Positions 45,800 through 54,550 of a stretch of DNA of 64,000 bases are shown piece after piece (positions within the stretch are counted from its first letter, which is position 1; the number at the start of each line of letters is the position of its first letter). The translations under genes were made by a program, and so were the position numbers. Origin of the DNA: CAZELM01 sp964512995 (GTDB taxonomy: Bacteria; CSSED10-310); NCBI GenBank assembly GCA_964512995.1, contig CAZELM010000006.1, forward strand, positions 77,413 through 141,412, read 5' to 3'. The notes under the pieces are model-generated. The model was not told where the DNA came from. It saw only the letters and a list, made by a program, of their open reading frames with translations, and did not search any database.

Positions 45800-46627
45800 T
45801 CATTCTGAGACCGGTTTTCCGGATTCGGCTTCCGGTTCCAGGAGTTTCAGATAGGTGGGATTGGTCGGTTGAACCAGCCGGAGTTGCGGTCGATGCCGGT
45901 AGGTTTCGATCCTGCCCAGGAACTGAATGGTGGCTCCGGGTTTGGATAGCGCTTCCAGGATCGGTTCGGAACAACCGTCCAATTCGGAGTCAAAGACGCT
46001 CAGGGACATCTCTCCGGTTTTATCACGCACGGTCAAGGAGCGGCCTTTGGCAAAACTCCGGATGTCGACGATCGTGCCGGTGAATATCCCGACATGGCCG
46101 GTCTGATCCGTGGTGACTTCTCCCAGATTCATCGGATTGGCGGGATTGCGGGAGAGCAAGGTCAGTCTTCGCGGCGATGACAGAAACATGGTCACTCCCC
46201 AGGATTCACTCATGGAGATGGTGCCGATGGCCGAAATCTGGTCACCGATCATCGGAAAATCGTCTTTGAGCACTTTCTCGAACATCTCCAGTTTACCAAA
46301 CCCATTCAGCGACGCCTGACCAGTGCCATCATCGATCGTGAGCTTGAACGTGTTTTTATCCGGATCGCGTGTGATATCCACCACGGTGCCATCGATCCGG
46401 GCGATGGCCATGTTGGTTTGCAGATCCACTGCGGCAATTTTCACCAACGGAATCTCCCGGACCCGGACGCCGATCCACAGAAGGATCAGTCCCAAAATGG
46501 CCCCGGCCACTGCGATCCATTTCACCAGTTTCAGACTGATCCGCGTCTCCATCGATGCCTGGCAGTAGGGGCAGACTTCATAAGGACCGACAAACCGGCC
46601 GCAGGATGGGCACTGGGCGTCAGTCAT
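45800..46627 (-). CDS. Zinc-ribbon, single-span membrane protein with two OB-fold-like domains
   Basis: 275 residues from the ATG at 46627, which overlaps the upstream gene's stop by 8 bp; the longer frame duplicates that neighbour and is rejected. Seen: MTDAQCPSCGRFVGPYEVCPYC (zinc ribbon), one hydrophobic segment (LVKWIAVAGAILGLILLWIGV), then two nucleic-acid-type OB folds: IARIDGTVVDITRDPDKNTF with LTIDDGTGQASLNGFG, and GIFTGTIVDIRSFAKG with LTVRDKTGEMSLSVF. Comparable OB folds bind single-stranded DNA or RNA or act in structural complexes. If the zinc ribbon is cytosolic, the OB domains are outside, where nucleic acid or other ligand is possible. Unusual combination; function unknown. Confidence 0.68.
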   Translation of the reverse strand: MTDAQCPSCGRFVGPYEVCPYCQASMETRISLKLVKWIAVAGAILGLILLWIGVRVREIPLVKIAAVDLQTNMAIARIDGTVVDITRDPDKNTFKLTIDDGTGQASLNGFGKLEMFEKVLKDDFPMIGDQISAIGTISMSESWGVTMFLSSPRRLTLLSRNPANPMNLGEVTTDQTGHVGIFTGTIVDIRSFAKGRSLTVRDKTGEMSLSVFDSELDGCSEPILEALSKPGATIQFLGRIETYRHRPQLRLVQPTNPTYLKLLEPEAESGKPVSE

Positions 46628-47912
46628 TGATTCCATCGTTTGAAGACGTGTCATTGTGGTGGCAGTTGTCGTGATCACATTCGTCGTGGTCGCATGAATC
46701 ATGACCACATTCCGGGCAGGATTCGTCATGATGATGAGACCGACGATAATTTTCCATGAGCGCAAAACCAATCTCGTGGATGGCTTCATGGCGTGGCACT
46801 CCGGATGCCAGCATCCGAGCCAGCATGAGCCGGATATCGGGCATATTCTCTGCAATGGAGGTTTCCGCCAGTTCATGGAGATGGAGATGGTTTATAAACT
46901 CCTGCCGCGACATCTTCTGTATCTCCTCATATCCCGCATGTGCATCGGTAATCAAGGCGCTTCGATAATAGGGGCTCCAGTCCAGCCATGTCTGATAATG
47001 TTGTTTGCCGTTCGGATTGTAACGGTCTCTGATGGGAATGCTGTACTTCAGGATATGTCTGTAAGGTTCGACAGCGACATTCTTGTGTTGATCTCTGTCC
47101 ATTTCCGGGAAGTTGGCTCCAGTGCGTTCATTGATGTAAAAACGAATACCGATTTGATCGTATGGTTCCAGGGAGTATGCTTTCCATGCCAGATCCACAG
47201 TTCGATCGATCAGATTCTGTTGCATCAGAAGATGAATATAAATCATCAGCAGCTTGAGATATGTTCGATTTGGCAGGGAGTTCGCTTTCAGGATATAGGG
47301 AACATCATCCGATGGCAGGATGGATTCCAGGATCTTTAGGGCTGTCTGAAGATATTTTTCTGCTTTTTCAAACTGACTTTTTTCCATGAAAAGTATAGAC
47401 ATCGTTGTATAGGATTCGAGCGAATTGGGTTTTTTGGATAAGATAATGCTCGCTTCCTGAGCCATCTCGTCGTACTGATCGGAATCCCGGAATGCGGAGC
47501 ACCGATCCAGATGTTCTTCAATACCATCGAGATAGTCATCCGGATATTTTATTTCAATATAGTGGTAGGTTCCCTTCTGGTGATACGGGAAAAAATGCTC
47601 AGCGGCTTTTTTCCCATACTGATCAACAGGATTCCATCGTTTTTCATCACATAACACAAAGGGTGTTTTACATAGAGATGGAATATCCATGTAAGATGCC
47701 AGAACCGTCCCCAACAATGTATCCAATCCACCCCCCAGATCGTAATTTCTGTGCAATCCATCCACACGGATTTCCAGGGTTTCATTTTCAATAAACGGAT
47801 GAGGGGAATCGAGGTTGAACATGTATTGCGTTCCATCGCTTTCCTCGATGATGATGTAGTTGTCCATCTGTTGTTTCATGACCGCTTTAATAATGCTGTT
47901 TATCAGTGGCAT
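46620..47912 (-). CDS. TPR-like protein with His/Cys-rich tail
   Basis: 430 residues from the ATG at 47912, with AAGGAG just upstream. The N-terminal third (YIIIEESDGTQYMFNLD, LEIRVDGLHRNYDLGGG) is unassigned. Helical repeats follow (residues 160-260; FEKAEKYLQTALKILES). Residues about 340-385 read HLHLHELAETSIAENMPD and GVPRHEAIHEIGFAL, a conserved pattern weakly resembling DUF1841. The end is extraordinarily rich in His, Cys and Asp (SCPECGHDSCDHDECDHD), fit for Zn or Ni binding. It is the first gene of a four-gene leftward unit and overlaps the OB-fold gene by 8 bp. No known function; a metal-storage or chaperone role is speculative. Confidence 0.7.
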   Translation of the reverse strand: MPLINSIIKAVMKQQMDNYIIIEESDGTQYMFNLDSPHPFIENETLEIRVDGLHRNYDLGGGLDTLLGTVLASYMDIPSLCKTPFVLCDEKRWNPVDQYGKKAAEHFFPYHQKGTYHYIEIKYPDDYLDGIEEHLDRCSAFRDSDQYDEMAQEASIILSKKPNSLESYTTMSILFMEKSQFEKAEKYLQTALKILESILPSDDVPYILKANSLPNRTYLKLLMIYIHLLMQQNLIDRTVDLAWKAYSLEPYDQIGIRFYINERTGANFPEMDRDQHKNVAVEPYRHILKYSIPIRDRYNPNGKQHYQTWLDWSPYYRSALITDAHAGYEEIQKMSRQEFINHLHLHELAETSIAENMPDIRLMLARMLASGVPRHEAIHEIGFALMENYRRSHHHDESCPECGHDSCDHDECDHDNCHHNDTSSNDGIND

Positions 47913-48018
47913 ATTAAACTCCTTATAAAACAAAATTGCTGCACGCATGACAATTTCTTAGTATCATAATTCTTTCCGATACTCCACCATCCCGATCCTT
48001 TCCGAAATGATTGTTCTT

Positions 48019-48090
48019 CATCCGTGTGAATTCGTGTTCATCTGTGGTTTATTTTTTTCAACCACGGAAGGACACAGATAGACACGGATA
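48019..48090. repeat. Inverted pair of CACGGAT-type modules
   Basis: Left arm 48019-48049 (CATCCGTGTGAATTCGTG, TTCATCTGTGGTT) and right arm 48060-48090 (AACCACGGAAGGACACAG, ATAGACACGGAT) are imperfect reverse complements around a 10-nt loop rich in T. This is the same module as at 1.8 kb and 17.7-18.1 kb. It lies between convergent or collinear gene ends and could act as a terminator, but carries no clear U-run. Confidence 0.75.
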
Positions 48091-48136
48091 AGGTGAAGGA
48101 GATGCTGACGGAGAATCTTGGGTTTTTATTATCGGT

Positions 48137-49651
48137 CTAATGAGAACGGGTACGGAGTGCCTTTACGACATTTCGGATTTTGTGTTCAACCGGGAACGCC
48201 CAGCAATCCAGAGACAGCCGGAAATGAAAAATAAGCCGGAGCAGTGCATGAAAGAGCTTTGCGGGGCGTGATTCACGGATGTACCGGCGGTTGTAATGGA
48301 TCGGTCCGATGAAGTTGACATAATCGATGAGGTCGCGATCATCGGGATTGATCCAGAGGAGCTGCTGATCACCGGTCCAGCCTTCTTCGGTAAACGTCTG
48401 GTTCGCCCATTCGGATAACGACGAAGGCTCCTGTAATCCATGCGCCAGCGCTTTCCGATACAGGAGCGATCCGGGATAGGGTCTGAAAATCTGTGGTCCG
48501 ATGAAATAAAAATCACGTGACATCCGCCGCAGCTTTTCCATCAGATGGAGTGTTCTGATCAGGTCGCTCCGGCGTTCACCCGGGATGGCCATGATGAATC
48601 CCCATACCGCTTTGAAACCTTCGGTTGAGAGGAGTTGTGCAGCCAGAATCCCCTGCTCCACCGTGATCTCCTTCTGAATGATTTCCAGACAGTGCCGGGA
48701 GCCGGATTCGAATCCAAACACCAGGTTTTCGAATCCGCAGCGTTTGAGCCGCCGAAGCAGCTCCGGATCGATATATCCCGTCCGGAAATGATTGATCCGG
48801 CATGTGGCATTGAATTTCAGATGATTCAGCTTCCGGGCTTCGATCCCATCCAGAAACGCCAGAACGCGGGAGCGATGCGCAAAAAACTCCTCGTCCTGAA
48901 GAATGATCATGTCCACGTTGAACTGATGAGCCAGATGTTCTATATCCTCCAGGAGGACGTCGGCGGATCTCGGACGGTACCGCCGTTCCCGGTTGAGTGT
49001 CGTATTGATGCAGAACGTGCAATGCCATGGACAGCCACGGGCGGCGTGAACCGGAAACGCCCGGACCATCCGGCGGTCCTGGAGCGAGTAGGTATGGATG
49101 TATGTCTCCATGTCACAGAGCGAGTAATCGGGTTCCGGTGAATGGAAGATATCGACGAGTGGTCCGGGAGGGGTTGTTATTACGTTTCCATACGACACAT
49201 AAGCGATCCCAGGGATCGCTGAGATGTCCGCATCGGATTGAAATGCCCGAGCGAGTTCGATGCAGGTCAGATCACCTTCGCCCATGACCACTACATCACA
49301 TAACGGGTCCCGGCAACTGTCCGGATACAAGGTCGGATGAATACCTCCCCATACGAGAGGGATACGTGGCGCTTGTTCCTGAATGTACCGGGCAATTTCC
49401 ATGGCATGCGGAACTTGTGGTGTCATGGCGGAGATCCCGGCGTAAATCGTCTGCGGGAGATGTTCCCGAATGCGTTGCAGGTAGTCCGGATCAATGCAGG
49501 TATCGATGATAACCGGATGAAATCCCGCCTGCTTGAGCCGCGTTCCCAGAATCAGCAATCCAATGGGAACCGAAAAGATGCTCCGGCCATATTCCCAGTT
49601 TCGATGGTGCTGCGGATTTATCAGCAAAACATTGTTTCTATTGCTGTTCAT
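48137..49651 (-). CDS. B12-binding-type radical SAM protein (BchE/HpnJ-like)
   Basis: 504 residues from the ATG at 49651; a GTG four codons upstream is less likely. N-terminal cobalamin-binding-type Rossmann domain: VLLINPQHHR, PIGLLILGTRLKQAG, YAGISAMTPQ, GGIHPTLYPD and VVMGEGD. Radical SAM core: AARGCPWHCTFCIN (CxxxCxxC, 4Fe-4S), then LQDEEFF, FGFESGSRHCL and a C-terminal RPYPGSLLY. Such enzymes modify lipids, cyclic tetrapyrroles or peptides; the product cannot be deduced. The DxHxxG B12 motif is not evident, so cobalamin may not be used. It is alone, divergent from the acyltransferase genes. Confidence 0.82.
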   Translation of the reverse strand: MNSNRNNVLLINPQHHRNWEYGRSIFSVPIGLLILGTRLKQAGFHPVIIDTCIDPDYLQRIREHLPQTIYAGISAMTPQVPHAMEIARYIQEQAPRIPLVWGGIHPTLYPDSCRDPLCDVVVMGEGDLTCIELARAFQSDADISAIPGIAYVSYGNVITTPPGPLVDIFHSPEPDYSLCDMETYIHTYSLQDRRMVRAFPVHAARGCPWHCTFCINTTLNRERRYRPRSADVLLEDIEHLAHQFNVDMIILQDEEFFAHRSRVLAFLDGIEARKLNHLKFNATCRINHFRTGYIDPELLRRLKRCGFENLVFGFESGSRHCLEIIQKEITVEQGILAAQLLSTEGFKAVWGFIMAIPGERRSDLIRTLHLMEKLRRMSRDFYFIGPQIFRPYPGSLLYRKALAHGLQEPSSLSEWANQTFTEEGWTGDQQLLWINPDDRDLIDYVNFIGPIHYNRRYIRESRPAKLFHALLRLIFHFRLSLDCWAFPVEHKIRNVVKALRTRSH

Positions 49652-49807
49652 TTTTGATATCACCGACTGTCAAGAAATTGTTCGTCCGAAATTCCGGATC
49701 TCCATGAAATCCGGCTCAGAATACATCAGAGAAGAGAACAGTTTCAAACTCGGGAGACGATAAACTTAATCACAGTCCATCTTGGGATGATGGGAAAGGA
49801 GATTGCC

Positions 49808-50716
49808 ATGGAGCCCATTACAAAACTGGATCAGATGCTGAATGTTGTAAAAACAAAACCCAAAAAACGACTCGTGGCTGCGTATGCCAACGATTCCCAT
49901 ACGATTGCAGCGGTTTCGGAAGCCATTGATCTGGGGATTGTCGATGCCACGCTGGTGGGTGATGAGGAGACAATTCGAAACGTGTGCAACGAGGAACATA
50001 TCGATGTGAATAAATTCAGGATCGTCCAGGAAAGTTCCGACTCCGGCGCTGCTGCGAAAGCGGTGGAGATGATAAACAGGGGCGATGGCAATGTGCTCAT
50101 GAAAGGACTGGTCAGTACCGATAAATACATGCGGGCCATTCTCAATAAAGAAGCGGGATTGATGGATTCCGGAGCAGTACTCAGCCACGTGACTGTCATT
50201 GAAAATCCCCGATATCCCAAGCTGATGATTGTCGGTGACGTGGCCGTCATTCCGCAACCCGATCTCGGCCAGAAAATCGCGATCACCAACTACCTGATCA
50301 AAACAGCCCGTGCATTGAACATCTTAAAGCCGAAAGTCGCAATTATTGCAGCTTCGGAACAGGTGTCGCCAAAGATGCCGGCATGTGTCGACGCCGCTCT
50401 GTTGTGCAAGATGGCGGACCGCGGCCAGATCAAGGATGCCATTCTCGACGGCCCATTGGCTCTGGATCTGGCAATCGATCCGGAAAGTGTCTCGATCAAG
50501 GGGATTGTCAGCCCGGTTGCCGGAGATGCAGATTGCCTGCTCTTCCCCAACATCGAATCCGGAAATGTGTTCTACAAGACCAATACCAAATTAGCCGGAG
50601 CTGAACTGGGAGCGATGGTGGCGGGAGCCCGTGTGCCGGCGATCTTATCCTCCCGGGGAGACAGCACGAAAACAAAAATGTACTCCATCGCACTCGCCGC
50701 GCTGGTCGCCCGATAG
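49808..50716 (+). CDS. Phosphate butyryltransferase-like acyltransferase
   Basis: 302 residues from the ATG at 49808, preceded by AAGGAG. Resembles clostridial Ptb along the full length: VLMKGLVSTDKYMRAILN, SHVTVIENPRY, SEQVSPKMPACVDAALL, MADRGQIKDAILDGPLALDLA, FPNIESGNVFYKT and a C-terminal YSIALAALVAR. Ptb moves an acyl group between CoA and phosphate in the cytosol; with butyrate kinase it yields ATP. No kinase gene is nearby. It is followed by a second, more divergent copy, then tldD and tldE. The acyl chain is not predictable from sequence. Confidence 0.85.
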   Translation: MEPITKLDQMLNVVKTKPKKRLVAAYANDSHTIAAVSEAIDLGIVDATLVGDEETIRNVCNEEHIDVNKFRIVQESSDSGAAAKAVEMINRGDGNVLMKGLVSTDKYMRAILNKEAGLMDSGAVLSHVTVIENPRYPKLMIVGDVAVIPQPDLGQKIAITNYLIKTARALNILKPKVAIIAASEQVSPKMPACVDAALLCKMADRGQIKDAILDGPLALDLAIDPESVSIKGIVSPVAGDADCLLFPNIESGNVFYKTNTKLAGAELGAMVAGARVPAILSSRGDSTKTKMYSIALAALVAR

Positions 50717-50739
50717 CCGTTTTGTCAGAGGAAAACCAC

Positions 50740-51660
50740 ATGAATCCAATTCTATCACTCGACCAGATGGTCGATCATGTTCGCAGCCATGGCAGGAAAT
50801 GCCGGGTGGCCGTCGCATACGCTCAGGATCCGAACACCATCGGAGCGATTGCCCGGGCGATTCACGAAGGATTTATCGACGCCATCATGATCGGTGATGC
50901 CGATAAAATCGCCGAAGAATCCCGAAAGGAACAGATCGATCCGTCGATTTTCACCACGATTCATATTCCCGATGATGTCGGAGCGACCCGTGAAGCCGTC
51001 CGGATGGTCCGGGATAATGAAGCGGATGTCCTGATGAAAGGACTGGTGGACACCAGCAAATTCCTGAAGGCTGTCATGGATAAAAACACCGGACTCCTGC
51101 CACCCAATGCCGTCATGTCCTATGTCTGCGCACTGGAAGTTCCGCAATATCACAAACTGCTGTTTGTCACGGACACCGCAGTGATCCCCTTCCCGGATCT
51201 CCAGCAGAAAATCGCCATGATCCACTACGGGGTGGACATGGCCAGACAGTTTGGCATTTCAAAACCCAAAGTGGCGCTGTTGTCCGCATCGGAGAAAGTG
51301 AGTGTTCATTTCGAAGACAATGTCGATTACGCGATGATATGCAAGATGGTGGATCGCAAACAGATCAACGACTGTATCATCGATGGTCCGCTGGATCTGT
51401 TTCTCGCATGTGACAAAAAAAGTGTGGAGATCAAAAATGTTCAGACTCCCATCGATGGAGATGCCGATGTTCTCATTTTCCCGAATATCGAAGCCTCCAA
51501 CACGTTTTACAAAGGGATGATGCTGTTTGGACATGGGGAACTGGCGGGTTTGATACAAGGGACCACCAAGCCGGTTGTGGTCATGTCCCGCAGCGAAAGC
51601 GCCAAATCCAAATTCTATTGCGTCGTTTTATCCTGTTTGATGGCAGAAAAGAATAACTGA
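50740..51660 (+). CDS. Second phosphate acyltransferase-like protein (divergent paralogue)
   Basis: 306 residues from the ATG at 50740, with AGAGGA upstream; a TTG six codons earlier is rejected. Aligns end to end with the preceding gene (VLMKGLVDTSKFLKAVMD, SYVCALEVPQYHK, FPNIEASNTFYKG), but differs in places that are conserved among Ptb proteins: MVDRKQINDCIIDGPLDLFL instead of ADRGQI...DGPLAL, and the tail CVVLSCLMAEKNN. It starts 23 bp after the first gene. It is a tandem duplicate that has drifted, so it may have another acyl specificity or form a heteromer with it. Confidence 0.78.
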   Translation: MNPILSLDQMVDHVRSHGRKCRVAVAYAQDPNTIGAIARAIHEGFIDAIMIGDADKIAEESRKEQIDPSIFTTIHIPDDVGATREAVRMVRDNEADVLMKGLVDTSKFLKAVMDKNTGLLPPNAVMSYVCALEVPQYHKLLFVTDTAVIPFPDLQQKIAMIHYGVDMARQFGISKPKVALLSASEKVSVHFEDNVDYAMICKMVDRKQINDCIIDGPLDLFLACDKKSVEIKNVQTPIDGDADVLIFPNIEASNTFYKGMMLFGHGELAGLIQGTTKPVVVMSRSESAKSKFYCVVLSCLMAEKNN

Positions 51661-51698
51661 TTCAGAATATAAAGAAGATCAAAAAAAAGGAGAAACTC

Positions 51699-53081
51699 AT
51701 GCAGGATCATCTGATTTCCGGTATCCAAAAAGTCGAAAACGGTTTTTGCGATGCCATGTACGAGGATACACGGCAGACAACGATATCCTTCAACAAGCTG
51801 GATATCCAGGGTGTATCCAATACGGTTCTCAAAGGCGGCCGGGTGACGGCATTGATACAGGGCGGGTATGCCGGTGCATCCTTTACACGGCCGGAAGAAC
51901 TTCATGGAGCGGTGGAACGGGCTGCCATGGGTGCCCGGAAACTGTCGGCATTCGATACCACCAATCGTCTGTTTCCCGCACCGGTTGTCATCGATACGGT
52001 TGTTCCCACGATGAAAATCGATCCCAGACAGATCAGTTTCGATGAGAAAGTGGCACTCGCTCGGGAATACATCCGGATCATCCTCGCTGTTCCGCGGATA
52101 TTGGCATCCTATGGGACCTACTCGGAGACATTCTCTCACAAGACCTATGTGAACTCAGAAGGCACCCGGATCACCCAGGATATCATCCAGTGTTATCTCT
52201 CATGCCGGATCATCTCCCAGGAGGGGAACCGTACGGAGTTCATGGGCTTTTCAATCGGATTCGACTCCGATTATGCCCGGTTGCTGAATCGCCACGAATA
52301 TGTGGAAAAACAAGCTCGGCTCACCGTCGATCTCCTGGAAGCCGATGCGGTTTCCCCGGGAGTATACACCATTGTCGCAGATCAGGATCTCTCGGGTGTT
52401 TTCACGCATGAGGCATTCGGACACCTCTCAGAAGCGGATGATACGGTCAACAATGATAGTATTCAGGACTTGCTGAAATTGGGAATCCGGCTGGGCGGAG
52501 ATTGGTTGAACATTGTGGACCAGGGCGATGTTCCCGGAGTCAGTGGTTCGTATGTGTATGACGATGAAGGCGTCCGCGCCACGAAAACATACCTGGTCAA
52601 AGATGGAATCCTGAGCGGCCGCCTGCACTCCCGGCTCACCGCCGCCCAGTTGGATGGAGAACTGACCGGAAACTACCGGGCGACCGATTACCGGTTCATG
52701 CCCTTGGTCCGGATGTCCAACATATTCATCGAAAACGGCACCACACCATTCGATGAATTACTCGCCGCTGCCGAAAACGGATTGTATCTGTGTGGTGGGA
52801 AAGGCGGGCAGACCATGGGGGACTTGTTCACATTCGGTGCGCAATACGGGTACGAGATCAAAAATGGCCGGCCAGGCAACATGGTGAAAGATATCAATAT
52901 TTCCGGAAACGTGTTTGAGACACTGGGCAACATCGTGAAGGTCGGAAACGATCTGAAAATGAACGAAGGCGGCGGTTGCGGCAAAACACGAGCTGGTCTG
53001 TACGATATGCAGATGCTGGACAAATCCGGCACGGGTGGTCCCAGTGTCATGATCAAAAACGTGGTGATTGGAGGCGAATGA
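51699..53081 (+). CDS. tldD: TldD-family metalloprotease
   Basis: 460 residues. The metal motif HEAFGH (HExxxH) follows VFTHEAFG, with SYVYDDEGVRATKTYLVKDG and the C-terminal GGCGKT. TldD carries the zinc and catalysis and forms a heterodimer with TldE; it degrades or matures small peptides (microcins, RiPPs, CcdA antitoxin). AAGGAG stands six bases before the ATG. It begins 38 bp after the acyltransferase pair and is followed at once by tldE. No RiPP precursor was recognised within the window. Confidence 0.93.
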   Translation: MQDHLISGIQKVENGFCDAMYEDTRQTTISFNKLDIQGVSNTVLKGGRVTALIQGGYAGASFTRPEELHGAVERAAMGARKLSAFDTTNRLFPAPVVIDTVVPTMKIDPRQISFDEKVALAREYIRIILAVPRILASYGTYSETFSHKTYVNSEGTRITQDIIQCYLSCRIISQEGNRTEFMGFSIGFDSDYARLLNRHEYVEKQARLTVDLLEADAVSPGVYTIVADQDLSGVFTHEAFGHLSEADDTVNNDSIQDLLKLGIRLGGDWLNIVDQGDVPGVSGSYVYDDEGVRATKTYLVKDGILSGRLHSRLTAAQLDGELTGNYRATDYRFMPLVRMSNIFIENGTTPFDELLAAAENGLYLCGGKGGQTMGDLFTFGAQYGYEIKNGRPGNMVKDINISGNVFETLGNIVKVGNDLKMNEGGGCGKTRAGLYDMQMLDKSGTGGPSVMIKNVVIGGE

Positions 53082-54394
53082 TGGAGACGTTATTCAGATT
53101 GGCAACCCAACGGGCGGATCAGGTGGAAATTTATCATGTCCGCAAACAGTCTTCTCCGGTCAATTTCTACAACTGGCGTCAGGCGGATATCCTGTTCCGG
53201 GAACTGGATGAGATCTCATTGCGGATCATCAAAGATGGCAAAATCGGCGTCGTCAAAGGCTCCGCCACCGAGAATCCGGAATGGATGGTCAATGCCGCCC
53301 TGGAAGCCGCAGCGGTCGGTCCGATAGTGGACTTTGTGTTTCCGGGAGAAAGCAGCGCAGGATGCGGCGGCCGGATCTGCGATCCCCGGCTTCTGCAGAT
53401 GGATGTGGAGCAACTGGTCGAGGATGGCCGGGCGATTTATGATTATGTCCGGCAACGCAATCCACAACTCCCGTTGAACCTCTTTTTCGATAATGAAATC
53501 AGCAATGTCCAGGTGATCAATACATCGGGGAAAGATGAATCCTATACCAAAACCCATTATACCGTCGGCCTTCTTTCCATGTACCAGCGATCCAAAGAAG
53601 GTATCAATAAGGAACGGACCGGATGTCGGTATTTCACGTTTCCATTGGAAACCATTGACGAATTGATCGAAGAGAATCGGATGTCTGAACGGGAGTTGAA
53701 GGTGCCAACCCGAAAAATGCCCGTTCTGTTCCGGGCATCCTCGACATGGAGTATTCTGTACCGGATTCTGGAAGGAGCGAACGGCTTGCAGAAAGTCCGC
53801 GGAGTGACTCCACTGAAAGACAAAATCGGCCAGCGGATTTTTGGTGAAAATGTCACGCTGGTGGATGATCCCACGCTGGATTGGGCTCCCGGCGCGACAC
53901 CATTTGATGATGAAGGCGTCCCCACAAAACGAAAAATGATCGTCGAAAAAGGCGTTTTCCGCAATTTTATCTACGATCTTCAATATGGAGCGAAAGATGG
54001 TCAGCGTTCGACCGGCAATGGAATCAAACGATCCATGTGGACCCGTGGCATCGAAGTCGCTCCGAATCCCCGTTTCAATAACCTCGTCATGGAACCTGGC
54101 CACCGGTCACTCCCGGACATGATCCGGAGTATGCCGGAGGGAATTATTGTCAATGATGTGATCGGATTTCATTCCGGAAATATCGTTCAGGGGCACTATT
54201 CCATGAATGTGGGCATTGGATTTTATGTCAAGGACGGCGTGATACAGGGCCGGGCCATGGATACCATGATCGCCGGTAATATATACGAAGATTTTCATCG
54301 GATCATTGGCCTGGGCCAGGTGATGGAATATAATCCGATTGCATACAGCCCGGATATCCTGATTGATGGCGTGTCCGTTTCGGGTACCGGCTGA
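53081..54394 (+). CDS. tldE: TldE/PmbA-family protease subunit
   Basis: 437 residues from the ATG at 53081 (the one at 53078 overlaps it and is also possible); GGAGG lies at 53070-53074, six bases before. The sequence lacks HExxxH, as TldE does. Seen: KQSSPVNFYNWRQADILF, AGCGGRICDP, a conserved NTSGKDESYTKTHYTVG, and IVNDVIGFHSGNIVQGHYS near the C-terminus. It forms the non-catalytic half of the TldD/E heterodimer. The start overlaps the tldD stop (ATGATG), so expression is coupled. Confidence 0.9.
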   Translation: METLFRLATQRADQVEIYHVRKQSSPVNFYNWRQADILFRELDEISLRIIKDGKIGVVKGSATENPEWMVNAALEAAAVGPIVDFVFPGESSAGCGGRICDPRLLQMDVEQLVEDGRAIYDYVRQRNPQLPLNLFFDNEISNVQVINTSGKDESYTKTHYTVGLLSMYQRSKEGINKERTGCRYFTFPLETIDELIEENRMSERELKVPTRKMPVLFRASSTWSILYRILEGANGLQKVRGVTPLKDKIGQRIFGENVTLVDDPTLDWAPGATPFDDEGVPTKRKMIVEKGVFRNFIYDLQYGAKDGQRSTGNGIKRSMWTRGIEVAPNPRFNNLVMEPGHRSLPDMIRSMPEGIIVNDVIGFHSGNIVQGHYSMNVGIGFYVKDGVIQGRAMDTMIAGNIYEDFHRIIGLGQVMEYNPIAYSPDILIDGVSVSGTG

Positions 54395-54550
54395 TCGACA
54401 ATTGATCCAGAGGGGAAAGCACAGGATTGAGGCGAGACGACGTGGAGTGAACAGAGGGATTGGATCGGTTTTGGTTGAGGATCGGGTTTCCCGGAGTTTT
54501 CATGATGGTTTCGTGCGTCTTGATGCTCTTCCCCTCATTTTTATGATGCC

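Noticed and set aside
53216..54103. 295-codon frame antisense to tldE
   Set aside because: Full overlap with tldE, which has clear family motifs; Phe/Ile/His-rich shadow.
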